A stretch of DNA of 64,000 nucleotides from AV40 sp963817335 (GTDB lineage Bacteria; Verrucomicrobiota; Verrucomicrobiia; Chthoniobacterales; UBA10450). This document shows positions 25,872 to 34,172 of the stretch, piece after piece. The DNA lies in contig CAWFNX010000001.1 in the NCBI GenBank assembly GCA_963817335.1, forward strand, positions 1,054,001-1,118,000, written 5' to 3'. The position numbers and the translations under genes are program-made. The first letter of the stretch is position 1. The number at the start of each line of letters is the position of its first letter. The notes under the pieces are model-generated. The model did not search any database. It was given only the letters and a program-made list of their open reading frames with translations, and had not been told where the DNA came from.

Positions 25872-26146
25872 GCTGTTGAGGGGTTGGTGGGAGAAGAGGT
25901 TGAGAAGTTGAGCGGGAGCTGAAAAGAGGTTGAGCGGAGTTGAGGCGTTGAGCAGTTGAGAAGAGATGCTCAATTCGATCGTGCTCGCTAGCTGCGATTA
26001 AGGGCGTTCCATTGCACGAACACATGCTCTATCCCGCCGCGAAGTTCCCCTTCGGGCTTCTCGGACACTGTTGTGAGAGGCTCATTCTTCGAGTTTGCCA
26101 ACAACCTCTCAACTCCTCAACCTCTTTTCAACTCTTGCTCAACGAT
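25848..26146. repeat. facing GTTGAGNN arrays without cargo gene
   Basis: GTTGAG units run from the end of gmd to about 25966 and CTCAAC units from 26099 to 26146. The 130 bases between contain no convincing gene, only a possible CGAAGTTCCCCTTCGGGCTTC hairpin remnant. The right array overlaps the end of the minus-strand glycosyltransferase. Confidence 0.7.
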
Positions 26147-27181
26147 CTTCGGAGCCAATTTATTGGCTCCGAAGATCATCGGCACTAAAGAGTGCCGCCT
26201 TGTTCCGAATCGAAAGCCGGCCCGGCATAGGGCCCGACAAGTTGAGACCGGGCGTTCGATCGACATGCGCGCGAGTCGGAAAAAAGACTTAAACCAAACG
26301 AGCAATCGCCCGATGATTGAACTCGATTCCTCGGCTTCGAAAGGCAAAAGCAGGGCCGCGCGGTCGTTCGAGCTCAGCGAAATCGATTTGTTGATTTCCC
26401 GCAGCGCGGATTCGGCGGCTGCTTTTCGCGAGCTCGCGCGTGATGGATCGGGGTGGAAGCTGAGTTGGTCGCCGTGGTAGCGCCACATGGCCAGCTTCCT
26501 GGGGATGTGAACGGTGCCGGTGGAACTGGTTAGGTGAAGGAGCCATTTGAAATCAGCGACCGAACCAATCGTGGTGTCGAACGGAGCGGCGGCGCGGGCG
26601 AGATTTGCCCGAACAACGAGTTGGTTGAGCGACAGATAAACGCTGCGCCCATCGAAGTGCAGAAGGAAATCGTGCGGGACCGGGCGGAAATTGATTTCGC
26701 GGGGTGTTTCGTCGGCGAACGCGGTCCGCACGGTATCGAGACTCAACAAATTTCGGGCCGAGCGTTTGGAGACGTTGCGAGTCAGCTCTTGTTCGGAAAG
26801 AGGATTGCCATCGCGATCGATTAACAAGACATCGCACGCGGCGACGCCGGCCTCCGGACATCTTGCCAGGGCGCCGAGCATTTCAGCCAAAAATTGCGGC
26901 GACATGCTGTCGTCGGCCGTGGCGATGTGAATGAATTCGCCGGTTGCCAATTCAAGACCGCGATTGAGCGCGGCGTAAAGTCCTTCTCGCGGAATTTGAT
27001 GCAATCGAAAACGCGAATCGCGTTGCGCGACCGACTGGAAAAACTCCCAACTGCCATCGGTCGATCCGCTGTCGAGAACGATCGTTTCCCAATCGCCGAA
27101 GGTTTGCTTTAGCAATGAATCGATCCGCGGCTCGAGAAATTTACGCGCGTTCAGTGACGGCAACAAGATGGAAACATTCAA
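26117..27181 (-). CDS. glycosyltransferase family 2
   Basis: A GT-A enzyme of about 354 residues: NVSILLPSLNARKFLEPRI, ETIVLDSGSTDGSWEF, HQIPREGLYAALNRGLELA, and HIATADDSMSP (DxD region). I start it at the TTG at 27181; the frame remains open upstream but there encodes only antisense octamer-array peptide. At the 3' end the last 20 or so residues (from IFGANKLAPK) are encoded by a 34-base palindrome and the CTCAAC array, so both ends abut repeats. Donor and acceptor unknown. Confidence 0.82.
   Translation of the reverse strand: MNVSILLPSLNARKFLEPRIDSLLKQTFGDWETIVLDSGSTDGSWEFFQSVAQRDSRFRLHQIPREGLYAALNRGLELATGEFIHIATADDSMSPQFLAEMLGALARCPEAGVAACDVLLIDRDGNPLSEQELTRNVSKRSARNLLSLDTVRTAFADETPREINFRPVPHDFLLHFDGRSVYLSLNQLVVRANLARAAAPFDTTIGSVADFKWLLHLTSSTGTVHIPRKLAMWRYHGDQLSFHPDPSRASSRKAAAESALREINKSISLSSNDRAALLLPFEAEESSSIIGRLLVWFKSFFRLARMSIERPVSTCRALCRAGFRFGTRRHSLVPMIFGANKLAPKIVEQELKRG
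26144..26177. repeat. perfect 15-bp inverted repeat at the 3' end of the GT2 gene
   Basis: GATCTTCGGAGCCAA, a TTTA loop, and TTGGCTCCGAAGATC. The stem is strong and in either direction could halt transcription, but no T-run follows, and it lies inside the open frame of the minus-strand gene. Confidence 0.6.
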
Positions 27182-27183
27182 AG

Positions 27184-27262
27184 AGGTTGAGTTGTTGAGC
27201 AAGAGTTGAGCAAGAGTTGAGAGGTTGAGAAGCTGAAAGTTGAGGAGTTGAGTGGTTGAGCG
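27184..27262. repeat. GTTGAGNN array, left side of the second four-helix-bundle cassette
   Basis: Eight or nine GTTGAG units, some separated by CAAGA, run to about 20 bases before the ATG at 27283. Facing CTCAAC units occur after the gene at 27670-27716. Confidence 0.75.
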
Positions 27263-27282
27263 GTTCCTGGCAAGCTGAGAGG

Positions 27283-27660
27283 ATGAACCCTCCACAACAA
27301 TATCCCTTTGAGAAATTACGCGTTTGGCAGGCCGCTCGAGCACTAGCAAAGCAAGTCTATCTTGCTACTAGTGATTTTCCGCAAAGAGAACTGTACGGTC
27401 TAACCAGTCAATGCAATCGTGCCGCAGTTTCGGTGGCCGCAAACTTGGCTGAAGGAACATCCCGGCAAAGTCGAAAGGATCAGGCACACTTCTCTGAGAT
27501 CGCGTATGGATCGTTAACGGAACTTGCCTGCCTACTTATTCTCGCCAAAGACGTTGACGTTTTGTCAGAGAGTTCCGAAACAGATCTCCGCAACGCAATC
27601 GAACATGTGTCGGCGCAATTGAACGCCCTTCATCGAAGCCAGCGAAACAGAATGGATTAA
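27283..27660 (+). CDS. four-helix-bundle protein (S23/IVP family), copy 2
   Basis: About 125 residues from the ATG at 27283 (MNPPQQYPFEKL). Family hallmarks are FEKLRVWQAARALAKQVY, ELYGLTSQCNRAAVSVAANL, AEGTSRQS and FSEIAYGSLTELACLLILA. It is more typical of the family than copy 1 and only distantly similar to it, so the two were probably acquired separately. It is enclosed by facing GTTGAG and CTCAAC arrays. Function unknown. Confidence 0.88.
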   Translation: MNPPQQYPFEKLRVWQAARALAKQVYLATSDFPQRELYGLTSQCNRAAVSVAANLAEGTSRQSRKDQAHFSEIAYGSLTELACLLILAKDVDVLSESSETDLRNAIEHVSAQLNALHRSQRNRMD

Positions 27661-27669
27661 GCTTTTCGG

Positions 27670-27716
27670 CTCAACCTCTCAACTCCTGCTCAACGACTCA
27701 ACGCTTGCTCAACCTC
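27670..27716. repeat. CTCAAC array, right side of the second cassette
   Basis: Six CTCAAC-containing units, the reverse complement of the left array at 27184-27262, end at the stop codon of the convergent glycosyltransferase gene. Confidence 0.75.
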
Positions 27717-28688
27717 TTAAAGAATGTGTCCGTTGATGACAATCAGGTATTGCCGTTTCAGCAGCCGCGCGAATCCGCCTAACAAACTGCCTGGGTTTTT
27801 CCTGACGCTTCGGAGCGGCGCCGAACAGGATGGATCAAGCTGCTTCGACCTTGAAATTACTTCGCCCACATAGGGAGCGAAGATGTTTCTGACCACGACC
27901 TTGGAGGGGACGACTTTGTATTTGGCGAACTGGGTGTCGTAAATCCAACCGCTCAATTGTTTGAAGGCGTGGAAGTGGAAAAAGATCAACTTCTCATTAT
28001 CCACGAAGATAGCGCCGTCGCGGAGAGTCAGCGTGTAGTTTCCGATATTCCAAGGGGCCAGGTTCGCGCCTTTGTTCTGCAACACGACCACGTTTTTGAA
28101 ACGGGTCGGCCAGTCATCGAGATATTTTTGGTCGGCGAAACGATTGTCTTCGATCCGGTCGTAACACCACTCAATGCATCGTTCCCGCCACCATTCCAGG
28201 CAGGCCAATCCGTTGGCATCGCGGCGAAAGGTAACCCAGCCCACGTTGTAAATTCCGTTCCATTCCCATTTGCGAAACGCTTCGGTGAAACGATGAGCAA
28301 TGATCGCAATCGAATTATTTCCTATTTCGTCGAACAAAGGCTGGATATCGGAGAAAAAGTACAAGTCCGCATCGAGATAGGTTATTAGATCGACGTCGGA
28401 ATGCTGATTTAGAATGAACAGCGATAGGGCAGGGGTGCAGGTGAAATAATATTCGAGAAGAGAGCGATTGGTTTTGGCCTGGCGCAAAGGCGCGTCGTCT
28501 CGCTCCAACTCGTGCAGTCTGAGGAGATTTACTTCGGGCAATCCGAGCTTCGCCAGCGCGGCATAACTCTCCTCGTCCATGCATAACATCCAGAGCTTGA
28601 ATTCAGGGCAATGACGTTTCAGCGAATCGTACAGGACCAAACCCCGCGCCAGATAATGACGATCAAAATAGGTGCAGAAATATCGCAT
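27717..28688 (-). CDS. nucleotide-diphospho-sugar glycosyltransferase (GT-A, GT8-like)
   Basis: A protein of about 323 residues: MRYFCTYFDRHYLARGLVLY, LITYLDADLYFFSDIQPLF (DxD metal site), NGIYNVGWVTFRRD, FADQKYLDDWPTRF and ANLAPWNIGNYTL. The pattern matches a group of GT8-like sugar transferases in polysaccharide loci. Start chosen at 28688, the normal N-terminus; an upstream in-frame ATG at 28730 adds 14 residues. Last gene of the long minus-strand operon that begins at Wzm. Confidence 0.8.
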   Translation of the reverse strand: MRYFCTYFDRHYLARGLVLYDSLKRHCPEFKLWMLCMDEESYAALAKLGLPEVNLLRLHELERDDAPLRQAKTNRSLLEYYFTCTPALSLFILNQHSDVDLITYLDADLYFFSDIQPLFDEIGNNSIAIIAHRFTEAFRKWEWNGIYNVGWVTFRRDANGLACLEWWRERCIEWCYDRIEDNRFADQKYLDDWPTRFKNVVVLQNKGANLAPWNIGNYTLTLRDGAIFVDNEKLIFFHFHAFKQLSGWIYDTQFAKYKVVPSKVVVRNIFAPYVGEVISRSKQLDPSCSAPLRSVRKNPGSLLGGFARLLKRQYLIVINGHIL

Positions 28689-28747
28689 GTTAATCCGGTC
28701 GATTTCTTTGCCGCCGAGTCGCTCGCTCAACTAAACGGGCGCGGCAC

Positions 28748-29566
28748 TCACAGATAATTGCAAGCCCGCAAGATGTCTCCAGCCTGGGCCAAAAAAACCG
28801 AAAGAACGTTTTCCGGCATTTCATCCTTAAAACTGCCGACCTCTCCGCGGCGAACAAAGAAACGAGATGTTGGCCACTCCGGATTAGCCCAACCACTCTT
28901 CTCTTCCTTCTCACGCATTTTAGCGAAGGAACTCTTGCGACTCACGGTTTCCAAGAACTGCTCGGATCGTTCAATGCCGGCGAAATCACAGACGCGGCGA
29001 AGTTGGCTCACGGGATTTTCGAGAAGGTCTTCATATCGGACAGTCAGAATTTCTGCTCCGAATGGATTGGAACGCCAGGCACTGACGTGATCGTGCCATT
29101 TTGACGGATACAAATGCTGGCCGGTCCGCACGATTTCGGAAAAATCGACCGCGTCGCCGTTGAGCGCCCGGAGATGATGATAGTAAGAAACCATCACATC
29201 GCGGCCATCGCGCAAAAGATAAATCACGCGGCGATATTCGGCTCGGGGCAAATGATGTGTCTTAAAGAACATCGGGGTTTGATGCCGCCGATAATAACGG
29301 CAGGAATGAACATCCGGCACTAGATCGAGAAGCAGGAAGTCGGATAGATGTTCCGGGTCGAGATGGTAAACAACTCCGGCGATCAAATTCTGCATCCAGG
29401 TGTTCCCGCTTTTTGGATAGCCGACGATGAAGATGTCGGCAGGATCGGTTCGTCGAATAGACGTGAGCCCGGTCTCGCGCTCAATTTTCTTGTCGAGTCG
29501 ATTTTGTAAAAACCGCGCCGGCATTCCAAGGGTCGACTTGATGATTTCAGGAACCGATCGTTTCAC
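28748..29566 (-). CDS. sulfotransferase domain protein
   Basis: A 272-residue PAPS-dependent sulfotransferase. The 5'-phosphosulfate loop is IVGYPKSGNTWMQNL at about residue 48, the 3'-phosphate segment YLLRDGRDVMVSYYHH, and the C-terminal FFVRRGEVGSFKD matches the RKGxxGDWK-type motif, with Arg-Arg-Gly in place of Arg-Lys-Gly. It probably sulfates a sugar of the exopolysaccharide. No PAPS-forming genes are in the window. Confidence 0.88.
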   Translation of the reverse strand: MKRSVPEIIKSTLGMPARFLQNRLDKKIERETGLTSIRRTDPADIFIVGYPKSGNTWMQNLIAGVVYHLDPEHLSDFLLLDLVPDVHSCRYYRRHQTPMFFKTHHLPRAEYRRVIYLLRDGRDVMVSYYHHLRALNGDAVDFSEIVRTGQHLYPSKWHDHVSAWRSNPFGAEILTVRYEDLLENPVSQLRRVCDFAGIERSEQFLETVSRKSSFAKMREKEEKSGWANPEWPTSRFFVRRGEVGSFKDEMPENVLSVFLAQAGDILRACNYL

Positions 29567-29593
29567 GGCATTCGCGACGAGCCTATTGTCAAT

Positions 29594-30970
29594 CTAAAAC
29601 GAGAGGTAGTCATATTTTGGCAGGATAAGGCCGGGTGGGATCGCTGCCTGTTGTCGTTGTGGGTCAGATTTGTCGCGAATGATTTTGTCCAACGATCTAA
29701 CATCGTCGGCCGACTGGATGCCGAAGGCCTTTAATCTGGCAACGCCGGCTTCGCGTCGTGCCTGGGGGATCGTTGCCGGATGGTCTAACATATCAAAAAG
29801 ATATTTTCCGTCTCGGACCATTCGCCAAGCGGAGTTCTCCTGAAGCGATTCGGCCACATATTTCGAACGACGGATACCACCGACAATACCGACGGCCAGG
29901 CCTAGAATCATGACAGCCAGAATCGCTCGACGAAACTGGTTTCGCGATTGCGCTTGGTCATAAATCTCCGTGATCGCAATTGAGATTGCGGTCATGAAAG
30001 CAAGAGTTGGCAGGGCAATCCCGAAAGACCGGGCGACGCCGAGCGCAGGCAAAGAGAGAAGCCCTCCCAAACAACAAACTCCCAGGAACTGCAAGCGAAC
30101 GTGTGGGCGAGTCAGGAGCATGAAAAACGCAACCAGGGTGATGAGAAACATAATCCACGCGATGGCGATCGCAGTGTCGGTGAATCCAGTCCAGGTGGAA
30201 CCACAGGGAAGACAAGCAGCTGCCATCGAGCTGAGAAATCGTTTGATCGCCGAGAAGCCAAACTCAGGTGAGAGCGCATTGGGGACTAAGTAATGCCACA
30301 GGCAGTAATGAGCGCAGACTATAGCAAGCATACTGAGAGCAGCCGTTATTACTCTGCGCCACTGGCTGCGATCAGAGGACGAAATCAACCAAAGAAGCGG
30401 CAGAACCACTGGCAGCGTATAGGTCTCTTCTCGGGTGAACGTGGCCAGGGCGCAGGTTACCAACATAAGGAGCAAAAAAAACCACCGGCCGCGTTTCGCC
30501 CAAAGAACAAAGAAGCACGCGGTCAGGGCGATCCAAATGTAGGCCATGAGCAAGTGGCTAAGACAGACCCAGAGAACCAGGGACGCGAAGACTCTAGAAG
30601 AAACAAACAAACTAAAAACGATTGCAAGTTGAAGAAGGCTAAGGCCGAGTTCCAATAACAATGTGCCGGTGACGATCATGAAGACCCCCATCAGAACCAT
30701 CATGAACACTCGATTGGCAAAAATGTTGTCGCCGAATGCAGTTCCCTGAAAGTTGTAGAGCAAAATGCTGCACGGTCGCAGACCAGGAGTTTCAATTTTG
30801 TCGGGATCGGCTACCGCGTGAAAAGCCGAGGAAATTTCCGCCGCGCTGTACTGTCGAACCAGATGAAAATCGTCCCAATGAAAAGGATATCGAAAAGTGG
30901 ACGCGAACAGGGCCGACCAAAGCAACAGAAGAAATCCCGTTAAGACTGTTACTTTGGCGATTCTTTGCAT
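29594..30970 (-). CDS. multi-pass membrane protein, GT-C glycosyltransferase-like
   Basis: A 458-residue protein with about 11 hydrophobic helices; the first extracytoplasmic loop contains FHWDDFHLVRQY, an acidic DD pair placed as in GT-C enzymes, and a soluble tail follows the last helix. Many proteins of this form lie in glycan loci, but the family is weakly conserved and I cannot assign a donor. It lies between the sulfotransferase and a methyltransferase gene in one operon. Confidence 0.65.
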   Translation of the reverse strand: MQRIAKVTVLTGFLLLLWSALFASTFRYPFHWDDFHLVRQYSAAEISSAFHAVADPDKIETPGLRPCSILLYNFQGTAFGDNIFANRVFMMVLMGVFMIVTGTLLLELGLSLLQLAIVFSLFVSSRVFASLVLWVCLSHLLMAYIWIALTACFFVLWAKRGRWFFLLLMLVTCALATFTREETYTLPVVLPLLWLISSSDRSQWRRVITAALSMLAIVCAHYCLWHYLVPNALSPEFGFSAIKRFLSSMAAACLPCGSTWTGFTDTAIAIAWIMFLITLVAFFMLLTRPHVRLQFLGVCCLGGLLSLPALGVARSFGIALPTLAFMTAISIAITEIYDQAQSRNQFRRAILAVMILGLAVGIVGGIRRSKYVAESLQENSAWRMVRDGKYLFDMLDHPATIPQARREAGVARLKAFGIQSADDVRSLDKIIRDKSDPQRQQAAIPPGLILPKYDYLSF

Positions 30971-31039
30971 TTAATTCGTTAGGGGTGGTTACAGCTGAAT
31001 CTGCTCAGCCGCCCGGACAAGTCGACGGCCTTGTTGCTT

Positions 31040-32299
31040 TTACTGCACCCGCGGTTTTGGCAACGGAATAATGTAGCGACCCTTGAAGCCTCGCGAAGTC
31101 AGTTTCGGAATAAGTTCGTCTGCAATGTGCCAGGACAGGAGGAGAGCGTAGTCCGGTTGATCCAGAAAAAGCCGCTCTTCTTCCACAACCGGAATCGTGG
31201 TTCCGGGAACGTATTTGCCGATTTTATACGAGCCCTTGATTTCAAGCACGCAATCCAGAATGCCGTTATCGAAACCCACATAATTAATCAGGGTGCTGGC
31301 CCGGGATGGAGCGCCCACTCCGTAAATACGGGCTCCGCCGGTTTTGATTTCCTTAATCAAGCCGAGCAGATCGAGCTTTGATTGGGTCACCGCGCGCGCG
31401 AATTGCGCCAATGTCTCTTTGGTGATGTTTCGCTTTTCGTCATCGAGGAGCTGATTCAAGCTCGGATCGACTGGATACCGGCCTTTTCTGGCCGCGTAAA
31501 CCCGGACCGATCCGCCGTGAGTGGGAATGCGTCTCGCGTAAATTATTTCAAAGCCGTGCATCTCGAGCAGATACTTCAGGGCGGTCACGGAGTAGTAACG
31601 CAAATGCTCGTGATAGATTGTGTCGTATTGCAGGGTTTCGATCAGCGACAGCAAGTAATGCGATTCGGAAATGAAGATGCCGTCCTCGGAAAGCAGATTG
31701 TCGATGCAATCCACGATCTCGTGAATGTCTTCAATGTGAGCGAAAACATTGGTCGCGGTGACGATCTTGGCTTTGCCGTGTTCGGCGACCGCTTTTTCCA
31801 CGGCGCCGCGGTTGAAAAATGAAATCAACGTTGGGATGTCGCGTTGGAGGGCAAGCTTTCCGGCGTTCGTCGGTTCGATTCCGAAGACTCTCGCGTGTTG
31901 AGTGAAGTTGCTCAGCAGGGTGCCGTCGTTCGAGCCGATGTCGACGATGAGCTCGGACGATTTCAACGGATAACGCTGCTCCACTTCTTCGGACAACTGG
32001 GCGAAGTTCTCGCGAAGTATCTTGGTCGTTCCGCTGGTGTAAGGATAAGTGGGCGGAAACAGAATGCCTGGATCGACAATCAACCCGATCTGGACAAGCT
32101 GGCATTTCGGACAGCGCAGTAATTCCGCGGGATAAGCCGGCTGTTCGGCGGGACGAGTGCCAATCGCCGGCATTGTGTTCACCGGCGGCAGGTAGCCAAG
32201 GAAAAGAACGCTTTCGAGATCCGGAGAATCGCAAACCTGACAGCGCTCAACGACAATGCTGGAGTTAGTTCCGGCGGCGAGTTTTTTTTGTCGGATCAT
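31040..32299 (-). CDS. C-methyltransferase with zinc-binding N-terminus (Methyltransf_13/14 type)
   Basis: About 419 residues. The N-terminal zinc motif has CQVCDS and CPKCQL. A class I fold follows with ELIVDIGSNDGTLL and IVTATNVFAHIEDI, then the YHEHLRYYS motif and a C-terminal domain with IYGVGAPSRASTLINY. This three-part layout is that of NDP-hexose C-methyltransferases such as TylC3/NovU relatives. Start at 32299 overlaps the upstream epimerase stop by ATGA. A role in making a branched sugar is likely. Confidence 0.86.
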   Translation of the reverse strand: MIRQKKLAAGTNSSIVVERCQVCDSPDLESVLFLGYLPPVNTMPAIGTRPAEQPAYPAELLRCPKCQLVQIGLIVDPGILFPPTYPYTSGTTKILRENFAQLSEEVEQRYPLKSSELIVDIGSNDGTLLSNFTQHARVFGIEPTNAGKLALQRDIPTLISFFNRGAVEKAVAEHGKAKIVTATNVFAHIEDIHEIVDCIDNLLSEDGIFISESHYLLSLIETLQYDTIYHEHLRYYSVTALKYLLEMHGFEIIYARRIPTHGGSVRVYAARKGRYPVDPSLNQLLDDEKRNITKETLAQFARAVTQSKLDLLGLIKEIKTGGARIYGVGAPSRASTLINYVGFDNGILDCVLEIKGSYKIGKYVPGTTIPVVEEERLFLDQPDYALLLSWHIADELIPKLTSRGFKGRYIIPLPKPRVQ

Positions 32300-33309
32300 C
32301 GAATGCTTGAAGGTTTGCGGTGCGCATTTTCGTCGTACCACCGGACCGTTTTGGCGAGACCTTCCCGCAACGGAATGCGTGGTGTAAATCCCAACTTACG
32401 GAGCTTGGTTATATCGGGACAACGTCGCCGCGGACTGCCCGAGCGCAATTCGCCGGCGACGACTTTGATATTGTGACCCAAACAACTGGCGATTTCGCGG
32501 GCAAGTTTTCTGATAGTAATTTCTTCAGAGGTGCCGATGTGATAGATGCCGAGGTGCTCGCCTTTTTCCATTACGCGAAGCGCGCCTTCGACGGCGTCGT
32601 CAACATAAATGAACGCGCGGGTTTCCTCCCCGGTGCCTTGGATTTTGAAAGGGATGGCGGTTTTCTTTTTTTTCGGCAGCTCGCGCATTCGCAGGGTGAA
32701 CTGAGGAATCACATGTTCCCATCCCATGTCCGGGCCATAAACGTTATGTGGCCGTAGGATTAGCACGCGCTGAAAATTCTTGCGCCCAAAGTTTAGAGCC
32801 AGCAGTTCGCTGATGATTTTGCCTCCGCTGTAGGAGTAGCGTGGATTTAAGACGTCCGGCACGGTGAGGGGCGTCGTCTCGTCGGTCGGCACTTTCCTCG
32901 GTGCGTGATAAACCTCAGAACTGGAGAATAGAACAAGCTCGGGCACACCGTGCTTAACGCATGCATCGATCACATTCATCATGCCCTTGACCGCGACTTC
33001 CAGAACGGTCTCCGGTTTCGAATAAAAGAACTCCGTCCCGTTGATGTAAGCGAGATGACAAACGCCGTCGACATCGCGCATGACATCTGCGACTGCGTCC
33101 TTGTCGCGAATGTCACCGACGATCAGTTCCGCATTCTCCCCGCCGCCTTTGAGTTTCTCTTTGGAGCCGCGCGAGTTGTTGTCAAAGACTCGGACGCTCG
33201 CCCCGGCCGCGATCAGACCTTTGACCAAACCCGCGCCAATGAAGCCGGTGCCGCCGGTGACAAGATAATGTTTTCCGGCAAGCTGGGATTCTTTGGTGGA
33301 ATTCGCCAT
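32296..33309 (-). CDS. NAD-dependent nucleotide-sugar epimerase/dehydratase
   Basis: About 337 residues from the ATG at 33309 (MANSTKESQLAGKHYLV). TGGTGFIGAGLVKGL is the dinucleotide-binding loop, SSSEVYHAPRK carries the catalytic Ser, YSYSGGKIISE the Tyr-x3-Lys, and RPHNVYGPDMG the substrate loop. Sequence upstream of 33309 overlaps the previous gene and is not needed. Coupled by ATGA to the C-methyltransferase gene, suggesting both act on one nucleotide sugar. Confidence 0.86.
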   Translation of the reverse strand: MANSTKESQLAGKHYLVTGGTGFIGAGLVKGLIAAGASVRVFDNNSRGSKEKLKGGGENAELIVGDIRDKDAVADVMRDVDGVCHLAYINGTEFFYSKPETVLEVAVKGMMNVIDACVKHGVPELVLFSSSEVYHAPRKVPTDETTPLTVPDVLNPRYSYSGGKIISELLALNFGRKNFQRVLILRPHNVYGPDMGWEHVIPQFTLRMRELPKKKKTAIPFKIQGTGEETRAFIYVDDAVEGALRVMEKGEHLGIYHIGTSEEITIRKLAREIASCLGHNIKVVAGELRSGSPRRRCPDITKLRKLGFTPRIPLREGLAKTVRWYDENAHRKPSSIR

Positions 33310-33332
33310 TTCAAAAATCACGCTTTGGCCGA

Positions 33333-34172
33333 CTAGTCGAGTTTCGGAGCGGCGTCGCGCTTCACGCCTCGATAGAATTTTGGAATTCGGACCGTGATCG
33401 CAACGCGTGGCGCTTTCCGGCTTCTGCGCATTCCCCAGACAAACCAACGCGAATATTCTTTGACCCACGGACCGAGACGAAAATTCGACTCGCCGCCGTA
33501 AAGGCGATCAATCGAGATAATCGGCACTTCGCCCAAACGCAGACCGGCGTGATGCGCTTTAATCGCCATTTCGAATGCGACGGTCCAGCCAATCGGTCGA
33601 CTCTCCAGTTTGAGCAAGGGGAAGATTTCCTTGCGGAACATTTTGATCCCGGTGGTTGCGTCGGTAAAAGGCGAAGCAGCCGCTCGATGGAAGAGCCAGT
33701 TTGCGCACGACGAAAGAAACGCGCCGATCATCGAACCGCCGAGCCGTCGGCCACCATGCGCGTAACGGGTGCAGCTCACGAAATCGCATCCGTCTTGAAT
33801 CAGCGCAATCATATCTTCAATCGCGAGCACCGGACCCACTTCGTCGGCGGCGAAAATAAGAATCACGTCGCCTCGCGAAGAAGCAACGCCGGACCGAATC
33901 GCATTCACAACCCCATTCCCGAGCGTGTTGTGGATACCGCGTAGCTCGGGATAATTTTTGCGAACCTCTTCAACCACCGGAATGCTGTCGTCACTCGCCG
34001 AATCGTAGACCACTAACACCTCGTGCGGCAGATCGACCACCGCCCGGAGAATCTTGAGCATGATGCGGAGGTTGATTCCCTCGTTGCGGACCGGCAACAG
34101 GATGGACAACATCTCGCACCGATTCGTCGCTGTCCTGGTCTCGGTGGGGGCGATCGCGGTGGCGCTGGTCAT
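33333..34172 (-). CDS. glycosyltransferase family 2 (dolichol-phosphate mannosyltransferase-like)
   Basis: A 279-residue GT-A protein: MLSILLPVRNEGINLRIML, VLVVYDSASDDSIPV, NAIRSGVASSRGDVILIFAADE and later TGIKMFRKEIFPLL. These fit DPM1/ArnC-like enzymes that load a polyprenyl phosphate with sugar, though this copy lacks a C-terminal membrane domain. It overlaps the DegT aminotransferase gene by four bases. Confidence 0.82.
   Translation of the reverse strand: MTSATAIAPTETRTATNRCEMLSILLPVRNEGINLRIMLKILRAVVDLPHEVLVVYDSASDDSIPVVEEVRKNYPELRGIHNTLGNGVVNAIRSGVASSRGDVILIFAADEVGPVLAIEDMIALIQDGCDFVSCTRYAHGGRRLGGSMIGAFLSSCANWLFHRAAASPFTDATTGIKMFRKEIFPLLKLESRPIGWTVAFEMAIKAHHAGLRLGEVPIISIDRLYGGESNFRLGPWVKEYSRWFVWGMRRSRKAPRVAITVRIPKFYRGVKRDAAPKLD

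Noticed and set aside
24417..27660. Diversity-generating retroelement based on Avd-like four-helix proteins
   Set aside because: No reverse transcriptase, template repeat or variable target region is present in the window.
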